From: Edaphocola aurantiacus
Lineage (GTDB): Bacteria > Bacteroidota > Bacteroidia > Chitinophagales > Chitinophagaceae
Direction of reading: 5' to 3'
Length of the DNA stretch: 64,000 bases
Assembly (NCBI RefSeq): GCF_019797745.1
Contig: NZ_VOSI01000005.1
Span: 124,001-188,000, forward strand
Below are positions 35,465 through 46,110 of the stretch, one piece after another. Below the pieces are notes generated by a model. The model had not been told where the DNA came from and did not search any database. It worked only from the letters and a program-made list of their open reading frames with translations. The position numbers and the translations under genes were made by a program. How positions within the stretch are numbered: position 1 is the first letter of the stretch; each line of letters starts with the position of its first letter.

Positions 35465-37603
35465 ATGAAAAGAATTCTATTCTTGTTCGCGGCACTCTTG
35501 TTCACCGTCGCAACTCAGGCCCAGATCGTTAAAGACCCTACTAACTGGTCTTTCGAAGTAAAAAAGAAAGGTGATAATAAATATGACCTTGTCTTTAAAC
35601 TGAAGCTGGCTGAACACTGGCATATCTGGTCCTTCAATCCTGGTGGTGATGGCATGCTGATTCCGCCACGTTTTAAATTCAATCCGAATAAGGATGTGAA
35701 AATAGTAGGAAAGACTTCTGAAAACGGTAACAAGATCAGCAAAGATTTTGACGGAGAAGAAGGTCTGGAACACTATTTCGAACATAATGTAAACTATATA
35801 CAGTCTGTAGAGGTTAAAGGCAATACGAAAATCACCGGTACCTATTCATACCAGGTATGTGATGAATCGCAATGTCTGCCTCAAAAGTCAAAATCATTCT
35901 CTTTTGATATCACAGATGCTGTTGCCGTAAACGATACGACCAAAACCGATGCAGACACCGCGGGTAGCGCTATGGCTGCTGCCGGTAACGACAGCATACA
36001 GGACCAGCCGGTAACTACCGTTGCACAAGCGGCTGCACCTGCATACAAAGATGCGGATAAAGATAAATCCAAGTCTGATGGTAATGGTGACAATAAAGTG
36101 ATTCCGGAATCGCTGTGGATGATCTTCCTGGCAGGTCTGGGAGCCGGTCTGGCAGCAGTAGTTACACCATGTATCTACTCTATGATTCCGATTACGGTAA
36201 GCTTCTTTACCAAGAAAGTATCCAGCCGTTCTCAGGGTCTGAAATATGCATTGGTATATTCTCTTTCTATCATTATCATCTTCGCAATACTGGGTATGGC
36301 TATTACGGCTATTTTCGGGGGCAATGCGCTGAACAACCTGTCGACCAACTGGATCGCCAACCTGTTCTTCTTCGCTGTATTCCTGATCTTTGCCTTCTCC
36401 TTCCTGGGTGCTTTCGAACTGACTTTACCTTCTTCATGGACCAATAAGATCGGCTCTAAATCAAATGCCAACAGTTATGGTGGTATCTTCTTTATGGCAC
36501 TGACACTGGTTATCGTGTCTTTCTCCTGTACTTCTGCCTTCATTGGTGGTATTGCCGTACTGGCGAGCAAGGGTGGTCGTGTAGGTCCGCTTGTGGGCTT
36601 CTCCAGCTTCGGTCTGGGTATTGCTTTACCATTTGCCTTATTTGCGATGTTCCCTTCTTACCTGAAGAACCTGGAAAAACCAGGCGGATGGCAGAATGCG
36701 GTAAAAGTAACTTTAGGTTTTGTGGAGTTAGGTCTTGCCCTGAAATTCTTATCTAATGCCGATTTGTCCAGAGGGTGGCGTTTACTGGACCGCGAGATAT
36801 TTATCGCGATCTGGGTGATCCTGGCTATTTTACTGGGTATCTACCTGTTAGGTAAGCTACGCTTCAAACATGATTCAGAACTGCCTAAAAATCACTTTGG
36901 TGTAGAATATTTGGGTGTGCCGAGATTATTACTGGCCTTATCCGCACTGGCTTTTGCCGTATACCTGCTCCCTGGTATGTGGGGTGCTCCGCTGAAAGCA
37001 GTGAGCTCTTTTGTACCGCCAATGGGTACACAGGATTTCATCATCGGTAGTGGTGGTAGTACCACTGCATCCGGCGGACATGATGGTCTGGATGGTATAA
37101 AACCGGTAAAATTTGTAGACAAACTGGCGATTTATGAGCCGGAAGTTGCTAAGAAATATGGTCTGGTTACTTTCTTCGATCTGGAAGAGGCAAAAGCCGC
37201 AGCGAAGAAACTGAACAAGCCGCTGATGCTGGACTTTACAGGCATCAACTGTATCAATTGCCGTAAGATGGAAGGGCAGGTATGGTCCGATCCGCAGGTA
37301 ATGAAGATGCTGAAAGAAGATTTCGTGATTGTTTCTTTATACTGCGATTTTGACGGAGAAGTATTACCGGAAGCAGAACAATATGATTCTAAAATATTAG
37401 GTGCAAGAGTTGTAACAGTAGGCGATAAGAACGAAGATTTCCAGGCTACCCGTTTCAACTCCAATACACAGCCTTACTATTTCTTCATAGATGAGAACGA
37501 TGTACAGCTGCATCCTAAAGGATACCAATACGATCCTTCTGTATCAAAATTCATACAACACTTAAATGAAGTGAAGGCCAAATACAAAAGCCTGCATCCT
37601 TAA
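35465..37603 (+). CDS. dsbD: Thiol:disulfide interchange protein DsbD
   Basis: The 712-residue inner-membrane protein passes electrons from cytoplasmic thioredoxin to periplasmic thiol proteins. It has a signal peptide ending ATQAQ, then an N-terminal immunoglobulin-like domain (about 25-150) with the paired Cys in QVCDESQCLP. After an Ala/Asp-rich linker there are eight membrane helices (about 215-520) with the two redox Cys in VVTPCIYSM (C236) and FSCTSAF (C355). The C-terminal thioredoxin domain has NCINC (C596, C599). All three relay cysteine pairs are present. It lies after the thioredoxin-like gene at 34870, a likely recipient, and ends with a terminator. Confidence 0.93.
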   Translation: MKRILFLFAALLFTVATQAQIVKDPTNWSFEVKKKGDNKYDLVFKLKLAEHWHIWSFNPGGDGMLIPPRFKFNPNKDVKIVGKTSENGNKISKDFDGEEGLEHYFEHNVNYIQSVEVKGNTKITGTYSYQVCDESQCLPQKSKSFSFDITDAVAVNDTTKTDADTAGSAMAAAGNDSIQDQPVTTVAQAAAPAYKDADKDKSKSDGNGDNKVIPESLWMIFLAGLGAGLAAVVTPCIYSMIPITVSFFTKKVSSRSQGLKYALVYSLSIIIIFAILGMAITAIFGGNALNNLSTNWIANLFFFAVFLIFAFSFLGAFELTLPSSWTNKIGSKSNANSYGGIFFMALTLVIVSFSCTSAFIGGIAVLASKGGRVGPLVGFSSFGLGIALPFALFAMFPSYLKNLEKPGGWQNAVKVTLGFVELGLALKFLSNADLSRGWRLLDREIFIAIWVILAILLGIYLLGKLRFKHDSELPKNHFGVEYLGVPRLLLALSALAFAVYLLPGMWGAPLKAVSSFVPPMGTQDFIIGSGGSTTASGGHDGLDGIKPVKFVDKLAIYEPEVAKKYGLVTFFDLEEAKAAAKKLNKPLMLDFTGINCINCRKMEGQVWSDPQVMKMLKEDFVIVSLYCDFDGEVLPEAEQYDSKILGARVVTVGDKNEDFQATRFNSNTQPYYFFIDENDVQLHPKGYQYDPSVSKFIQHLNEVKAKYKSLHP

Positions 37604-37623
37604 TACAAACTGATTACATAATG

Positions 37624-37670
37624 ATGTTGCCTGTCTGCCGGTCCCGATCGGAAAGCAGGCAACATTTTTA
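37624..37670 (+). terminator. Intrinsic terminator of dsbD
   Basis: A 10-bp outer stem (37624-37633 with 37656-37665) with an inner stem, followed by TTTTT. Confidence 0.82.
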
Positions 37671-37693
37671 GTCTTACTTGTCCCGCATTGTTT

Positions 37694-39655
37694 ATGTCTT
37701 ATTTCCGTCTTACCCTGCGTTCCATCCTGTTGCATGTTTTATTGCTGCTCCTGGCCTATGCTATATTCCGTGGGCTGTTTTATGCATTTAACTATGACGA
37801 GATCGGTGCAGTAAGTAGGGCAGAATGGGGGCAGGTATTGAAGGGAGGTCTCAGATTCGATCTGTCGGCCATTGCTTTCCTCAATAGCCTGTGGATACTG
37901 CTGATGCTGATCTTTTCCGGGCATAAGCCTGGCAGGCTATGGCGCCGGGTGATCGAATGGGCTTTCTGGCTGCCCAATATCGTGGCTATTTTGTTTGAAG
38001 TAAGCGACTGGGTGTACTTCCGTTTTAACCGCAAGCGCGCTACCATAGAGATCTTCGACCTGATCTTCACCAAAGGCGATTTTGTCAGCATACTGCCGGG
38101 CTATATTGTATCTTACTGGTATGTGCCCTTATTGGCTATTGTATTGATCGGCCTTCTCTGGTACGGTCACCGCAGGGTCAACAGGGTTATTGGCGCGCGA
38201 TATGACTTATTTGAACAATTAAGATTCCCTAAGCTAAAGGGCAAAAAATACTTTGGGACCAAGCTCGTCATGATTGCACTTACTGCCGGACTGGTAGTAC
38301 TGGCCATGCGTGGTGGTACTCAGCTGGTACCTGTAAATGCACGTAATGCCATCAGTTACCTGCCGGTAGAAAAAATAGGGCTGGTGCTGAATACACCTTT
38401 CAGTATTATTACTTCTGTAGAGAGCAGCCGCCTGAAAGAGTATGAATTTATGTCCGCCGAAGAGGCTGATAAACTCATTCACCCGGTTAAGCAATATGCA
38501 ACAGATCAGGCCTTTCAGCGTAAGAATGTAGTGGTGATCATCCTGGAAAGTTTTTCCCGTGTATTTACCGGGTTGGGTGATGCCCAAAGTTACACACCCT
38601 TCCTGGACAGCCTGAGCCGGAACAGCATTGCCTATACCAATGCTTATGCAAACGGACTGCGTTCCAATGAGGGTATTCCCGGTATCCTTTCCGGTATACC
38701 TGCCATGATGCAGGGACCGATCATTACCTCTGTGTACAGCAATAATAAGTTTACTTCTATTGCCGGCCTGTTACAGGAAGAAGGCTATAAAACCGCATTC
38801 TTTCATGGAGGTACCAATGGCAGTATGGGCTTTGATACCTATGCAGCCAATGCAGGTTTTGAACAGTACTTTGGTCGATATGAGTATCATAACGAAAAAG
38901 ACTATGATGGCACCTGGGGTATCTATGATGAGCCCTTCCTGCAATTTGTTTCAAAGCAGTTGAGTGCTATGCCGCAGCCATTTATGGGAGCCGTGTTTAC
39001 ACTATCCTCTCATCCGCCCTTTAGCATTCCGGCACAGTATGCCGGTAAGTTTCCGCAAGGACGTTTGGGTATAGAGGCCAGTATCGGCTATACCGATTAT
39101 GCCCTGCGTCGCTTTTTTGAAACCGCATCCCGCCAATCCTGGTATAGCAATACGGTTTTTGTCATTACGGCAGACCATTGTTCACCATTTGCGCCGGATC
39201 GTTTTTATACCGATTTTCTGGGCCGTTACCAGGTGCCGGTCATCCTGTTCGATCCGCAACAGCGTACACAGGCCAGGAGAGATAGTACCCTTATACAACA
39301 GATTGATATTCTGCCTACTATTATGGATTACCTGCATTACCACAAGCCGTTTTTTGCCTTTGGTAACAGTGCGCTGGATACAGCTGCACCGCGCTATTTC
39401 ATTACCAATCTCAGTGGCAATTACAATACAATTATCGGCGACTGGCATATGAAAACGCAGGAGACAGATATTAAAGAAGTATACCGTTTCCCGGCCGATA
39501 TAAAAGACCAGCAGAACATCTTTACACAGGTGCAGTCTACAGATACCTTTTACAACCGCCAGCGATACCTGCAGGCCTTATTGCAGTTATTCAACCATAG
39601 TGTGATCCATAACCAGATGCACAGCGAAACCTATCCAATAAATATCTCCCGATAA
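37694..39655 (+). CDS. LTA-synthase-like membrane sulfatase/phosphoglycerol transferase
   Basis: The 653-residue protein has five N-terminal membrane helices (to about residue 215) and a large periplasmic alkaline-phosphatase-superfamily domain. Metal and active-site motifs are VVVIILESFSR (Glu), a nucleophile region NGLRSNEGIPGILSGIP (Ser or nearby residue, in place of the Thr of LtaS), FTLSSHPPFSIP (His) and VFVITADHCSPF (Asp, His). In Bacteroidota such proteins are thought to add phosphoglycerol or phosphoethanolamine groups to envelope glycans or lipids; the substrate is not known. ATG at 37694 is preferred to a TTG two codons upstream. Confidence 0.9.
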   Translation: MSYFRLTLRSILLHVLLLLLAYAIFRGLFYAFNYDEIGAVSRAEWGQVLKGGLRFDLSAIAFLNSLWILLMLIFSGHKPGRLWRRVIEWAFWLPNIVAILFEVSDWVYFRFNRKRATIEIFDLIFTKGDFVSILPGYIVSYWYVPLLAIVLIGLLWYGHRRVNRVIGARYDLFEQLRFPKLKGKKYFGTKLVMIALTAGLVVLAMRGGTQLVPVNARNAISYLPVEKIGLVLNTPFSIITSVESSRLKEYEFMSAEEADKLIHPVKQYATDQAFQRKNVVVIILESFSRVFTGLGDAQSYTPFLDSLSRNSIAYTNAYANGLRSNEGIPGILSGIPAMMQGPIITSVYSNNKFTSIAGLLQEEGYKTAFFHGGTNGSMGFDTYAANAGFEQYFGRYEYHNEKDYDGTWGIYDEPFLQFVSKQLSAMPQPFMGAVFTLSSHPPFSIPAQYAGKFPQGRLGIEASIGYTDYALRRFFETASRQSWYSNTVFVITADHCSPFAPDRFYTDFLGRYQVPVILFDPQQRTQARRDSTLIQQIDILPTIMDYLHYHKPFFAFGNSALDTAAPRYFITNLSGNYNTIIGDWHMKTQETDIKEVYRFPADIKDQQNIFTQVQSTDTFYNRQRYLQALLQLFNHSVIHNQMHSETYPINISR

Positions 39656-39707
39656 GCCGTATTTATTCTATTTTTGTAGATAAAGCAACAAAACGATTCA
39701 TCAAACA

Positions 39708-40199
39708 ATGGAAATACCTATTTTATCCGTAACACAGATCGAGCATAAGTTGAAGAGAATGGCTTATGAAATATGGGAACAAAACAGTGGAGAGAAAGAG
39801 ATTGTGATGTTAGGTATTGAGAGCGGTGGTGCCGTAGTGGCAGCTAACCTGAAGCGTATCCTGGAAGAGATCAGTCCGCTGAAGATACAGTTCGAAACAC
39901 TGGAGATTGATAAGAAAAAAGTGTATGATTTTACACCGCAGCTGCAATCTGATCTGAAGAACAGAACAGTGATTGTTGTAGACGATGTAGCCATGAGTGG
40001 CAAGACCCTTCTATATGCAATCAGGCCTTTACTGGATCACAAGCCTAAAAAGGTGCAAATTGCTGTATTAGTGGATCGTAAGCATAAAAATTTTCCTGTT
40101 ACGGCAGACATTATTGGTTACTCCATTGCTTCTACAATACAGGAGCATATTATTGTCACCTGCGAAGAAGAAAAAGTTACCGGAGCCTTTCTGAAATAA
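39708..40199 (+). CDS. Phosphoribosyltransferase family protein
   Basis: The 163-residue cytoplasmic protein has the PRPP-binding loop VIVVDDVAMSGKTLLYAI (around residues 86-103) and the type I PRTase fold, with an N-terminal segment similar to PyrR/uracil PRTase (ESGGAVVAANLKRIL). It could act as a nucleobase PRTase or as a PyrR-like regulator. No pyrimidine genes are adjacent, so the substrate is open. It stands between the LTA-synthase-like gene and clpC. Confidence 0.85.
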   Translation: MEIPILSVTQIEHKLKRMAYEIWEQNSGEKEIVMLGIESGGAVVAANLKRILEEISPLKIQFETLEIDKKKVYDFTPQLQSDLKNRTVIVVDDVAMSGKTLLYAIRPLLDHKPKKVQIAVLVDRKHKNFPVTADIIGYSIASTIQEHIIVTCEEEKVTGAFLK

Positions 40200-40328
40200 G
40201 CCAAAATGACGCTAAATTTACTTTAGTATGATTTTTGAGTTGTTTATATCGTTATCTTAGCAATAGCGAATTTGGTTCAAGATTTGTGAAGCTTGGATAT
40301 TGTTTTAACGATTTAAATATTTTATCTG

Positions 40329-42884
40329 ATGGATTCTAATTTCTCGCCGAAAGTAAAGGATATCATCTCTTACAGCAGAGAAGAAGCTTTACGTTTAGGC
40401 AATCAGTTTATAGGCACAGAGCATTTATTGTTAGGTATTTTCCGCGAGGGTGCAGGAGCACCGATACAGGTCTTGTCGCTGATGCATGCAGACCTGCCCG
40501 CTATCAAGAGCGAAGTGGAAAATGCAATTAAAGATAAAGGAGACGGACCTGCAAGTCGTGCCAACACCTTACCACTTACCCGTCAGGCAGAAAAAGTGAT
40601 TCGTTTTACCGTACTGGAGGCAAAAGCCATGAAAAGCCAGACGGTAGAGCCAGAACACCTTATGCTGTCTATTCTCAAAAACAAAGAAAACGTGGCGACG
40701 CAGATACTGAACAGCCACCAGGTAACATACGAGCGTTTTGTAGAAGAGTTGTCCCACATACTCGGAGACTGGACTAAATCCGATTTCTCTGAAAGTGGTG
40801 ATGATTATGATGCAGACGAACCGCAAAAGCCTAAATCGCCTGCTGGTGGTACCGCTAATGCCAAGTCTAAAACGCCTGTTCTGGACAATTTCGGTCGCGA
40901 CGTAACCCGTCTGGCAGAAATGGGCAGCCTGGACCCGATCGTAGGTCGTGAAAAAGAAATTGAAAGGGTATCTCAGATCCTTTCCCGCAGGAAGAAAAAC
41001 AACCCGATCCTGATCGGTGAGCCTGGTGTCGGTAAAACCGCTATCGTGGAAGGTCTGGCCCTGCGCATTGTACAGCGTAAAGTAAGCCGTGTACTGTTCG
41101 ATAAACGCGTGATTTCCCTGGATCTGGCTGCACTGGTAGCCGGTACCAAATACCGCGGACAGTTTGAAGAGCGTATGAAAGCCATCATGAATGAACTGGA
41201 GAAAAACAGAGATGTAATCCTCTTCATTGATGAGATCCATACCATTGTTGGTGCCGGTGGTGCCAGCGGTTCACTGGATGCTTCCAATATCTTCAAACCA
41301 GCCCTGGCGCGCGGAGAACTGCAATGTATCGGTGCATCTACTTTAGATGAGTATCGTACCAATATTGAAAAAGACGGCGCATTAGACCGTCGTTTCCAGA
41401 AGGTACTGATTGAGCCACCTAGCATTGATGAGGCTATTACGATCCTGAATAACATCAGACCGAAATACGAAGACTTCCATAATGTAAGTTATGATCAGGA
41501 TGCAATAGAAGCTTGTGTGAAACTGAGCGAACGCTATATGACGGATCGCCTGCTTCCGGACAAGGCTATTGATGTACTGGATGAGGTAGGAGCCCGTGTG
41601 CACCTGAAAAACATTGATGTACCTCAGAATGTTCTGGATCTGGAGAAAAAGATCGAGGAGATTAAAGTAGAAAAAAATAAAGTAGTAAAAAGCCAGAAGT
41701 TTGAAGAAGCTGCTGCGCTGCGCGATACGGAAAAGAAACTCGGCGATGAGCTGGAAAAAGCCAAAGCAGAGTGGGAAGAGGAAGTGAAAAACAAACGCTA
41801 TCCGATTCACGAAGAAGATATCGCAGAGGTGATCAGTATGATGACCGGTATTCCGGTAATGCGTATGGTGGAAGCCGAAAGCGAGAAGCTGCGCCGTATG
41901 GCCGATGACCTGCAAAGCGTGGTAGTAGGACAGGACGAAGCGGTGGGCAAAGTGGTGAAAGCCATTCAGCGTAACCGTGTAGGCCTGAAAGATCCTAAGA
42001 AGCCAATCGGTTCCTTCATCTTCCTGGGGCCAACCGGTGTGGGTAAGACAGAATTAGCCCGCTCACTGGCCAGATACCTCTTTGATAGTGAAGATTCGCT
42101 GGTGCGTGTCGATATGAGTGAGTACATGGAGAAATTCTCCCTGAGCCGCCTGATCGGTGCTCCTCCGGGTTATGTAGGCTATGAAGAAGGTGGACAGCTG
42201 ACGGAAAAAATCCGTCGCAAACCATACTCTGTAGTATTGCTCGATGAGATTGAAAAAGCACACCCGGATATCTTTAATATCCTGCTGCAGGTACTGGACG
42301 ATGGTCAGCTGACCGATGGTCTGGGACGTAAAGTGGACTTTAAAAATACGATCATCATTATGACCTCTAACATTGGTGTACGCCAGTTGAAAGAGTTCGG
42401 AGATGGAGTAGGTTTTGCTACCTCTACCAAAGTGTCTAACTCAGAAGATAATAACCGTGCAGTGATCGAAAAAGCACTGAAACGTACCTTCAGTCCAGAG
42501 TTCCTGAACCGTATCGATGATGTGATCGTGTTCAACTCTCTGAGCGAAGAACATATCAATGTGATCATTGACATCATTATGAAAAACGTGCTGAAACGTA
42601 TGAAAGACCTGGGCTTCTCGCTCAGCCTGACAGAAAGCGCACGCAAGTTTCTGGTGGAAAAAGGTTACGATCAGCAGTTTGGCGCAAGACCGTTACACCG
42701 TGCCATCCAGAAATACCTGGAAGATCCGCTGGCAGAAGAGATCCTCAACAGAACACTGGGAGAGGGAGATCAGGCACTTGCAGATTATGATGATGAAGCG
42801 GGTAAAATTGTATTCAAGATTACCAAAGCTAAAAAACCAAAGAGCAGCAGTAAGAACGAAGACAAAACCAAAGACGGAGAATAA
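40329..42884 (+). CDS. clpC: ClpC, ATPase subunit of the Clp protease
   Basis: The 851-residue Hsp100 unfoldase feeds proteins to ClpP. Its domains, in order, are: a double Clp-N repeat (1-150), an acidic linker, NBD1 with GEPGVGKT and an IHTIVGAGG loop, a coiled middle domain with UVR-like sequence ([20 protein letters not shown]), NBD2 with GPTGVGKT and [11 protein letters not shown], and a D2-small domain ([23 protein letters not shown]). A charged Lys/Ser tail ends it. The UVR-like middle domain separates ClpC from ClpB and ClpA. Activation in Firmicutes needs McsB or MecA adaptors, of which none is visible here. It is transcribed alone. Confidence 0.96.
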   Translation: MDSNFSPKVKDIISYSREEALRLGNQFIGTEHLLLGIFREGAGAPIQVLSLMHADLPAIKSEVENAIKDKGDGPASRANTLPLTRQAEKVIRFTVLEAKAMKSQTVEPEHLMLSILKNKENVATQILNSHQVTYERFVEELSHILGDWTKSDFSESGDDYDADEPQKPKSPAGGTANAKSKTPVLDNFGRDVTRLAEMGSLDPIVGREKEIERVSQILSRRKKNNPILIGEPGVGKTAIVEGLALRIVQRKVSRVLFDKRVISLDLAALVAGTKYRGQFEERMKAIMNELEKNRDVILFIDEIHTIVGAGGASGSLDASNIFKPALARGELQCIGASTLDEYRTNIEKDGALDRRFQKVLIEPPSIDEAITILNNIRPKYEDFHNVSYDQDAIEACVKLSERYMTDRLLPDKAIDVLDEVGARVHLKNIDVPQNVLDLEKKIEEIKVEKNKVVKSQKFEEAAALRDTEKKLGDELEKAKAEWEEEVKNKRYPIHEEDIAEVISMMTGIPVMRMVEAESEKLRRMADDLQSVVVGQDEAVGKVVKAIQRNRVGLKDPKKPIGSFIFLGPTGVGKTELARSLARYLFDSEDSLVRVDMSEYMEKFSLSRLIGAPPGYVGYEEGGQLTEKIRRKPYSVVLLDEIEKAHPDIFNILLQVLDDGQLTDGLGRKVDFKNTIIIMTSNIGVRQLKEFGDGVGFATSTKVSNSEDNNRAVIEKALKRTFSPEFLNRIDDVIVFNSLSEEHINVIIDIIMKNVLKRMKDLGFSLSLTESARKFLVEKGYDQQFGARPLHRAIQKYLEDPLAEEILNRTLGEGDQALADYDDEAGKIVFKITKAKKPKSSSKNEDKTKDGE

Positions 42885-42895
42885 TACATCCTTAT

Positions 42896-42935
42896 AAAAC
42901 AATAAAGCCCTGCAATTGCAGGGCTTTATTGTTTT
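42896..42935. terminator. Perfect 40-bp palindromic bidirectional terminator
   Basis: Two 20-base arms (42896-42915 and 42916-42935) are exact reverse complements, with a T run on each strand. It serves clpC (+) and the Lgt-like gene (-). Confidence 0.93.
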
Positions 42936-42951
42936 ATATAAACTGTTCTTT

Positions 42952-43761
42952 TTAAACACTTATAGACTCCTCGTCTAAGACTGTAACCGGCGGTGCTAAT
43001 TCCGGCAGCGGTATTTTGCTGAACACAAGTTTCAGGCTTCTGCTTAGTGCTGGGAGAAAATATATACAGCAGCCTATACACAGCCATTGAACACTGCTCA
43101 GCCCATATACGAAAAACACATTTGGTTTGAGGTATTCAATACAGAACCGGAACCCGAAATAGCTCATCATAAAAATAGTAAACATCAGTTCGGGGATCTG
43201 CCATAATGCATGACGGTTGCGGTGCATGCCGATGAACAGCAGTGCCAGGAATACGAGTTCGTATAGCGCAATAGGGTGCCGGTATAGCCCGTCGCCCAGG
43301 TCCATTGCCATAAAGAAATCGGTTTCCGTACCATAGGTAAAGTCTTTGGTGCCGTTTAAGAAACAGCCGACCCTCCCGATAAAAATACTCAGTATTAAGG
43401 GCAGGATAAACAGGTCAAAAGAAAGGTGCTCCTCCTTTACCAGTTTTCTGACAAGCTTGATTCCGAGCATAGCCCCGAAAAGGCCGCCCATAATAGAGCG
43501 GGCATTAAACTGGATCAATACCTGCCTTAACTGGTGTATGCCATAAGGATTTTCTAGAAAGCCCATAATGCGGGTCCCCAGGAAAGTGCCCAGGATGGCA
43601 CCCCAGATGATTACCTGGCGATAGTTGCCGGAGACATTTCCGTCATAGTACTTCTTGGATACAACATAATAGCGGAAGCCAACCGAAAACGCCAGGCATT
43701 CTGAAATTACCTGCACATTAAGCGGGATACGGAACAGGTAAGGTTCAAAAGGTATGGTCAA
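42952..43761 (-). CDS. Prolipoprotein diacylglyceryl transferase (Lgt) family protein, divergent paralogue
   Basis: The 269-residue protein has about seven membrane helices and the Lgt signature in GRVGCFLNGTKDFTYG (Arg and Asn kept) and RHPIALYE. In Lgt the catalytic His lies in a HGGL motif; here the matching stretch is RSIMGGLFG, with Met in place of His. It therefore probably lacks standard prolipoprotein acylation activity or acts on another substrate. Bacteroidota often carry such an extra Lgt-like gene beside the true lgt, which is not in this window. It is convergent with clpC; the N terminus MTIPFEPYLFRI fits the family. Confidence 0.8.
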   Translation of the reverse strand: MTIPFEPYLFRIPLNVQVISECLAFSVGFRYYVVSKKYYDGNVSGNYRQVIIWGAILGTFLGTRIMGFLENPYGIHQLRQVLIQFNARSIMGGLFGAMLGIKLVRKLVKEEHLSFDLFILPLILSIFIGRVGCFLNGTKDFTYGTETDFFMAMDLGDGLYRHPIALYELVFLALLFIGMHRNRHALWQIPELMFTIFMMSYFGFRFCIEYLKPNVFFVYGLSSVQWLCIGCCIYFLPALSRSLKLVFSKIPLPELAPPVTVLDEESISV

Positions 43762-43880
43762 GTTGCTATTGTTGGTTATTTGCCTGCAAAATTAACATTT
43801 CTTTTTCGGAATCGGATTAGTCAGATTGTAGTATTTAAGTAACCTGAATGCATATTTTTCGGCTATTTTTCCAAAAATCG

Positions 43881-43888
43881 TACCTTTG
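43881..43888 (+). promoter_or_regulatory. -7 element of trhO
   Basis: TACCTTTG matches TAnnTTTG and lies 46 bases before the ATG at 43934. No clear TTG is at the usual spacing. Confidence 0.5.
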
Positions 43889-43933
43889 CAGTCATTTTTA
43901 TAATCTAATCATTAAAAACAAGGAACGTTCACC

Positions 43934-44998
43934 ATGCCAGTGTTACACAACCGAGTATCTAATGAAGAACTGAAGGCACGCATGCTGGCCGAAACAGAGC
44001 CACGCGTAACAGTTTCTTTCTACAAGTATTTTCCAATTACCAATCCGCAGGCTTTCCGTGATGATCTGTATGTAAAATTTGAACAGATCAAGGTTTTCGG
44101 CCGCATTTACATTGCCGAAGAGGGCATCAACGCGCAGGTCAGCGTACCGCAAAGTAATTTCGAATCCTTTAAAACCATTCTGTACAGTCAGGCTGCTGAG
44201 CTGGATGGCATCCGCCTGAATATTGCGGTGGATGATGACGGTAAATCGTTTTGGGTACTGCGCCTGAAAGTGCGCAATAAGATCGTTGCCGATGGAATCG
44301 ATGACCCTACCTTCAACCTGTCCCGTGTGGGTAAATACCTGAAGGCAGATGAGGTAAACCAGATGATTGATGATAAGGAAACCATCTTTGTAGATATGCG
44401 TAACCACTACGAGTATGAAGTGGGGCATTTTGAAAGAGCTATAGAAGTACCTTCCGATACCTTCAGAGAGCAGTTGCCTATGGCAGCAGAGATGTTGAAA
44501 GACCAGAAGGATAAGAATATTGTAATGTATTGTACCGGCGGTATCCGCTGTGAGAAAGCCAGTGCCTATATGATGCACCAGGGTTTTGAAAATATCTTCC
44601 ATGTAGAAGGCGGTATTATTGAATATGCCCGTAAGGCAAAAGAACAGGGCTTGCCGGTAAAGTTTATCGGGAAAAACTTTGTGTTTGACGAACGCCTGGG
44701 CGAGCGCATTACAGAAGACATTATTTCGGAATGCCATCAGTGCGGTGCCCCTTGCGATACCCATACCAACTGTAATAATGATGGCTGCCATTTGTTGTTT
44801 ATCCAGTGTGAGCAATGTAAAGCCACATATGATGGCTGTTGCAGTGCCGAATGTACCGACGAGTATCACCTGCCGGTAGAAGAGCAGCGCGAACGCCGTG
44901 CCGGTCGCGAGAATGGCGTTAAAATCTTTAATAAATCCAAAGATCATCCTTTACGCAAACACCGCTCAGAATGGGCGCAGGAGCGTAAAGACGCATAA
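43934..44998 (+). CDS. trhO: Oxygen-dependent tRNA uridine-34 hydroxylase TrhO (YceA-type)
   Basis: The 354-residue cytoplasmic protein hydroxylates U34 of tRNA to 5-hydroxyuridine. It has an N-terminal ferredoxin-like domain ([24 protein letters not shown]), a rhodanese domain with the catalytic Cys in [13 protein letters not shown] (C200), and a Cys-rich tail with several CxxC pairs ([18 protein letters not shown]) that may bind zinc. The closing segment is strongly basic. Length and motif order match the family. It is monocistronic, with a terminator at 45016. Confidence 0.95.
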   Translation: MPVLHNRVSNEELKARMLAETEPRVTVSFYKYFPITNPQAFRDDLYVKFEQIKVFGRIYIAEEGINAQVSVPQSNFESFKTILYSQAAELDGIRLNIAVDDDGKSFWVLRLKVRNKIVADGIDDPTFNLSRVGKYLKADEVNQMIDDKETIFVDMRNHYEYEVGHFERAIEVPSDTFREQLPMAAEMLKDQKDKNIVMYCTGGIRCEKASAYMMHQGFENIFHVEGGIIEYARKAKEQGLPVKFIGKNFVFDERLGERITEDIISECHQCGAPCDTHTNCNNDGCHLLFIQCEQCKATYDGCCSAECTDEYHLPVEEQRERRAGRENGVKIFNKSKDHPLRKHRSEWAQERKDA

Positions 44999-45015
44999 GT
45001 CAAATCTGAAAATGC

Positions 45016-45053
45016 AAAAGTCAAAAATCCGGATACGGTTTTTGACTTTTTTG
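45016..45053 (+). terminator. Intrinsic terminator of trhO
   Basis: A 12-bp stem (45016-45027 with 45039-45050) followed by T residues. Confidence 0.82.
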
Positions 45054-45158
45054 TTTGGACTAATATCTCTTAAAGAAAAGCATAATTTTTTGCATACTGA
45101 CGGTTGAATTTTTGATTTCTTCATCATTTATTGCGAAACTCGTCTTAACTTTAAGCCC

Positions 45159-46058
45159 ATGCAACTGAACCAGCCTTTTGATACCGGAAACCTGGAGTTA
45201 CTGGCCCGACAAGTGGTCGAAGGGTTTATTATAGGCCTGCATAAAAGCCCCTTTCATGGCTTTTCTGTCGAGTTTGCCGAGCACCGGTTATATAATCCTG
45301 GCGATAACCTGCGGTACATAGATTGGAAGGTTTATGGCAAGAGTGACAAAATGTTCGTAAAGAAGTTTGAAGAAGAGACCAATCTGAAATGTTGTATTGC
45401 CTTAGATACCTCTGCATCCATGCGTTTCCCGGCCGAGGGGATGAATAAACTGTATTTTTCCTGTCTCGCCGCAGCTGCCCTGATGCAGTTATTGCGCAAA
45501 CAGCTGGATGCTACGGGCCTTAAATTGTTTGCCGACCAGGTATACTGGTCTTCTCCGATAAAGTCCAGTGAGCGGCATTATAAGATGCTGATTACTGAAA
45601 TGGAAAAGTTGCTCATCGCTCCGTCGATAGAAGGGCAGACCAACCTCCCTGAGGTGCTGCATCATATAGCAGAAACGATGCCCAAGCGATCACTGATTAT
45701 GGTGTTCAGTGACTTTATGGATGACCTCTCGAGGGAAGAAGCATTTTACGATTCCCTGCAGCACCTGAAACATCAGCAGAATGAAGTGATCGTATTTCAT
45801 GTGGGAGAGGGGAGAAAAGAATGGGATTTTGCTTTTGAAAACCGTCCTTATGAATTTGTAGATATGGAGACCGGTCAAAAAATAAAGTTGAAACCGGAGC
45901 AGGTAAGGGACGAGTATCTGTCGCAGCTAAAAGCTTACCACGAGCGGCTTTACGAGCGTTGCGCACAATATAATATCGACCTCGTAGCCTGCGATATCAA
46001 TACCTCGATGGATGTAATTTTACAACAATATCTGAGGAAAAGAAATAAATTGATGTAA
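45159..46058 (+). CDS. DUF58 domain protein
   Basis: The 299-residue soluble protein has the DUF58 signature near the N terminus (HKSPFHGFSVEFAEHRLYNPGD, DNLRYIDWKVYGKSDKMFVKKFEEE) and a von Willebrand factor A-like core (CCIALDTSASMRFP, a MIDAS-type DxSxS). Such proteins usually work with a MoxR AAA+ ATPase in assembling or controlling membrane complexes. No moxR lies beside it in the window. Its last codons overlap the -33 element of the next operon. Confidence 0.9.
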   Translation: MQLNQPFDTGNLELLARQVVEGFIIGLHKSPFHGFSVEFAEHRLYNPGDNLRYIDWKVYGKSDKMFVKKFEEETNLKCCIALDTSASMRFPAEGMNKLYFSCLAAAALMQLLRKQLDATGLKLFADQVYWSSPIKSSERHYKMLITEMEKLLIAPSIEGQTNLPEVLHHIAETMPKRSLIMVFSDFMDDLSREEAFYDSLQHLKHQQNEVIVFHVGEGRKEWDFAFENRPYEFVDMETGQKIKLKPEQVRDEYLSQLKAYHERLYERCAQYNIDLVACDINTSMDVILQQYLRKRNKLM

Positions 46059-46082
46059 TATCGAAAAAAATATTTACCTTTG
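46050..46082 (+). promoter_or_regulatory. Promoter of the yceD-rpmF-plsX genes
   Basis: TTG (46050-46052) and TACCTTTG (46075-46082) are separated by 22 bases, matching the Bacteroidota -33/-7 pattern. Transcription would begin at about 46089, some 20 bases before the ATG at 46111. Confidence 0.7.
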
Positions 46083-46110
46083 CAAACCTAATTTTAGTGT
46101 AGTATTGTGT

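Noticed and set aside
43943-44947. 334-codon minus-strand frame inside trhO
   Set aside because: It is fully antisense to trhO, whose rhodanese and Cys motifs are intact. No protein features are seen in the antisense frame.
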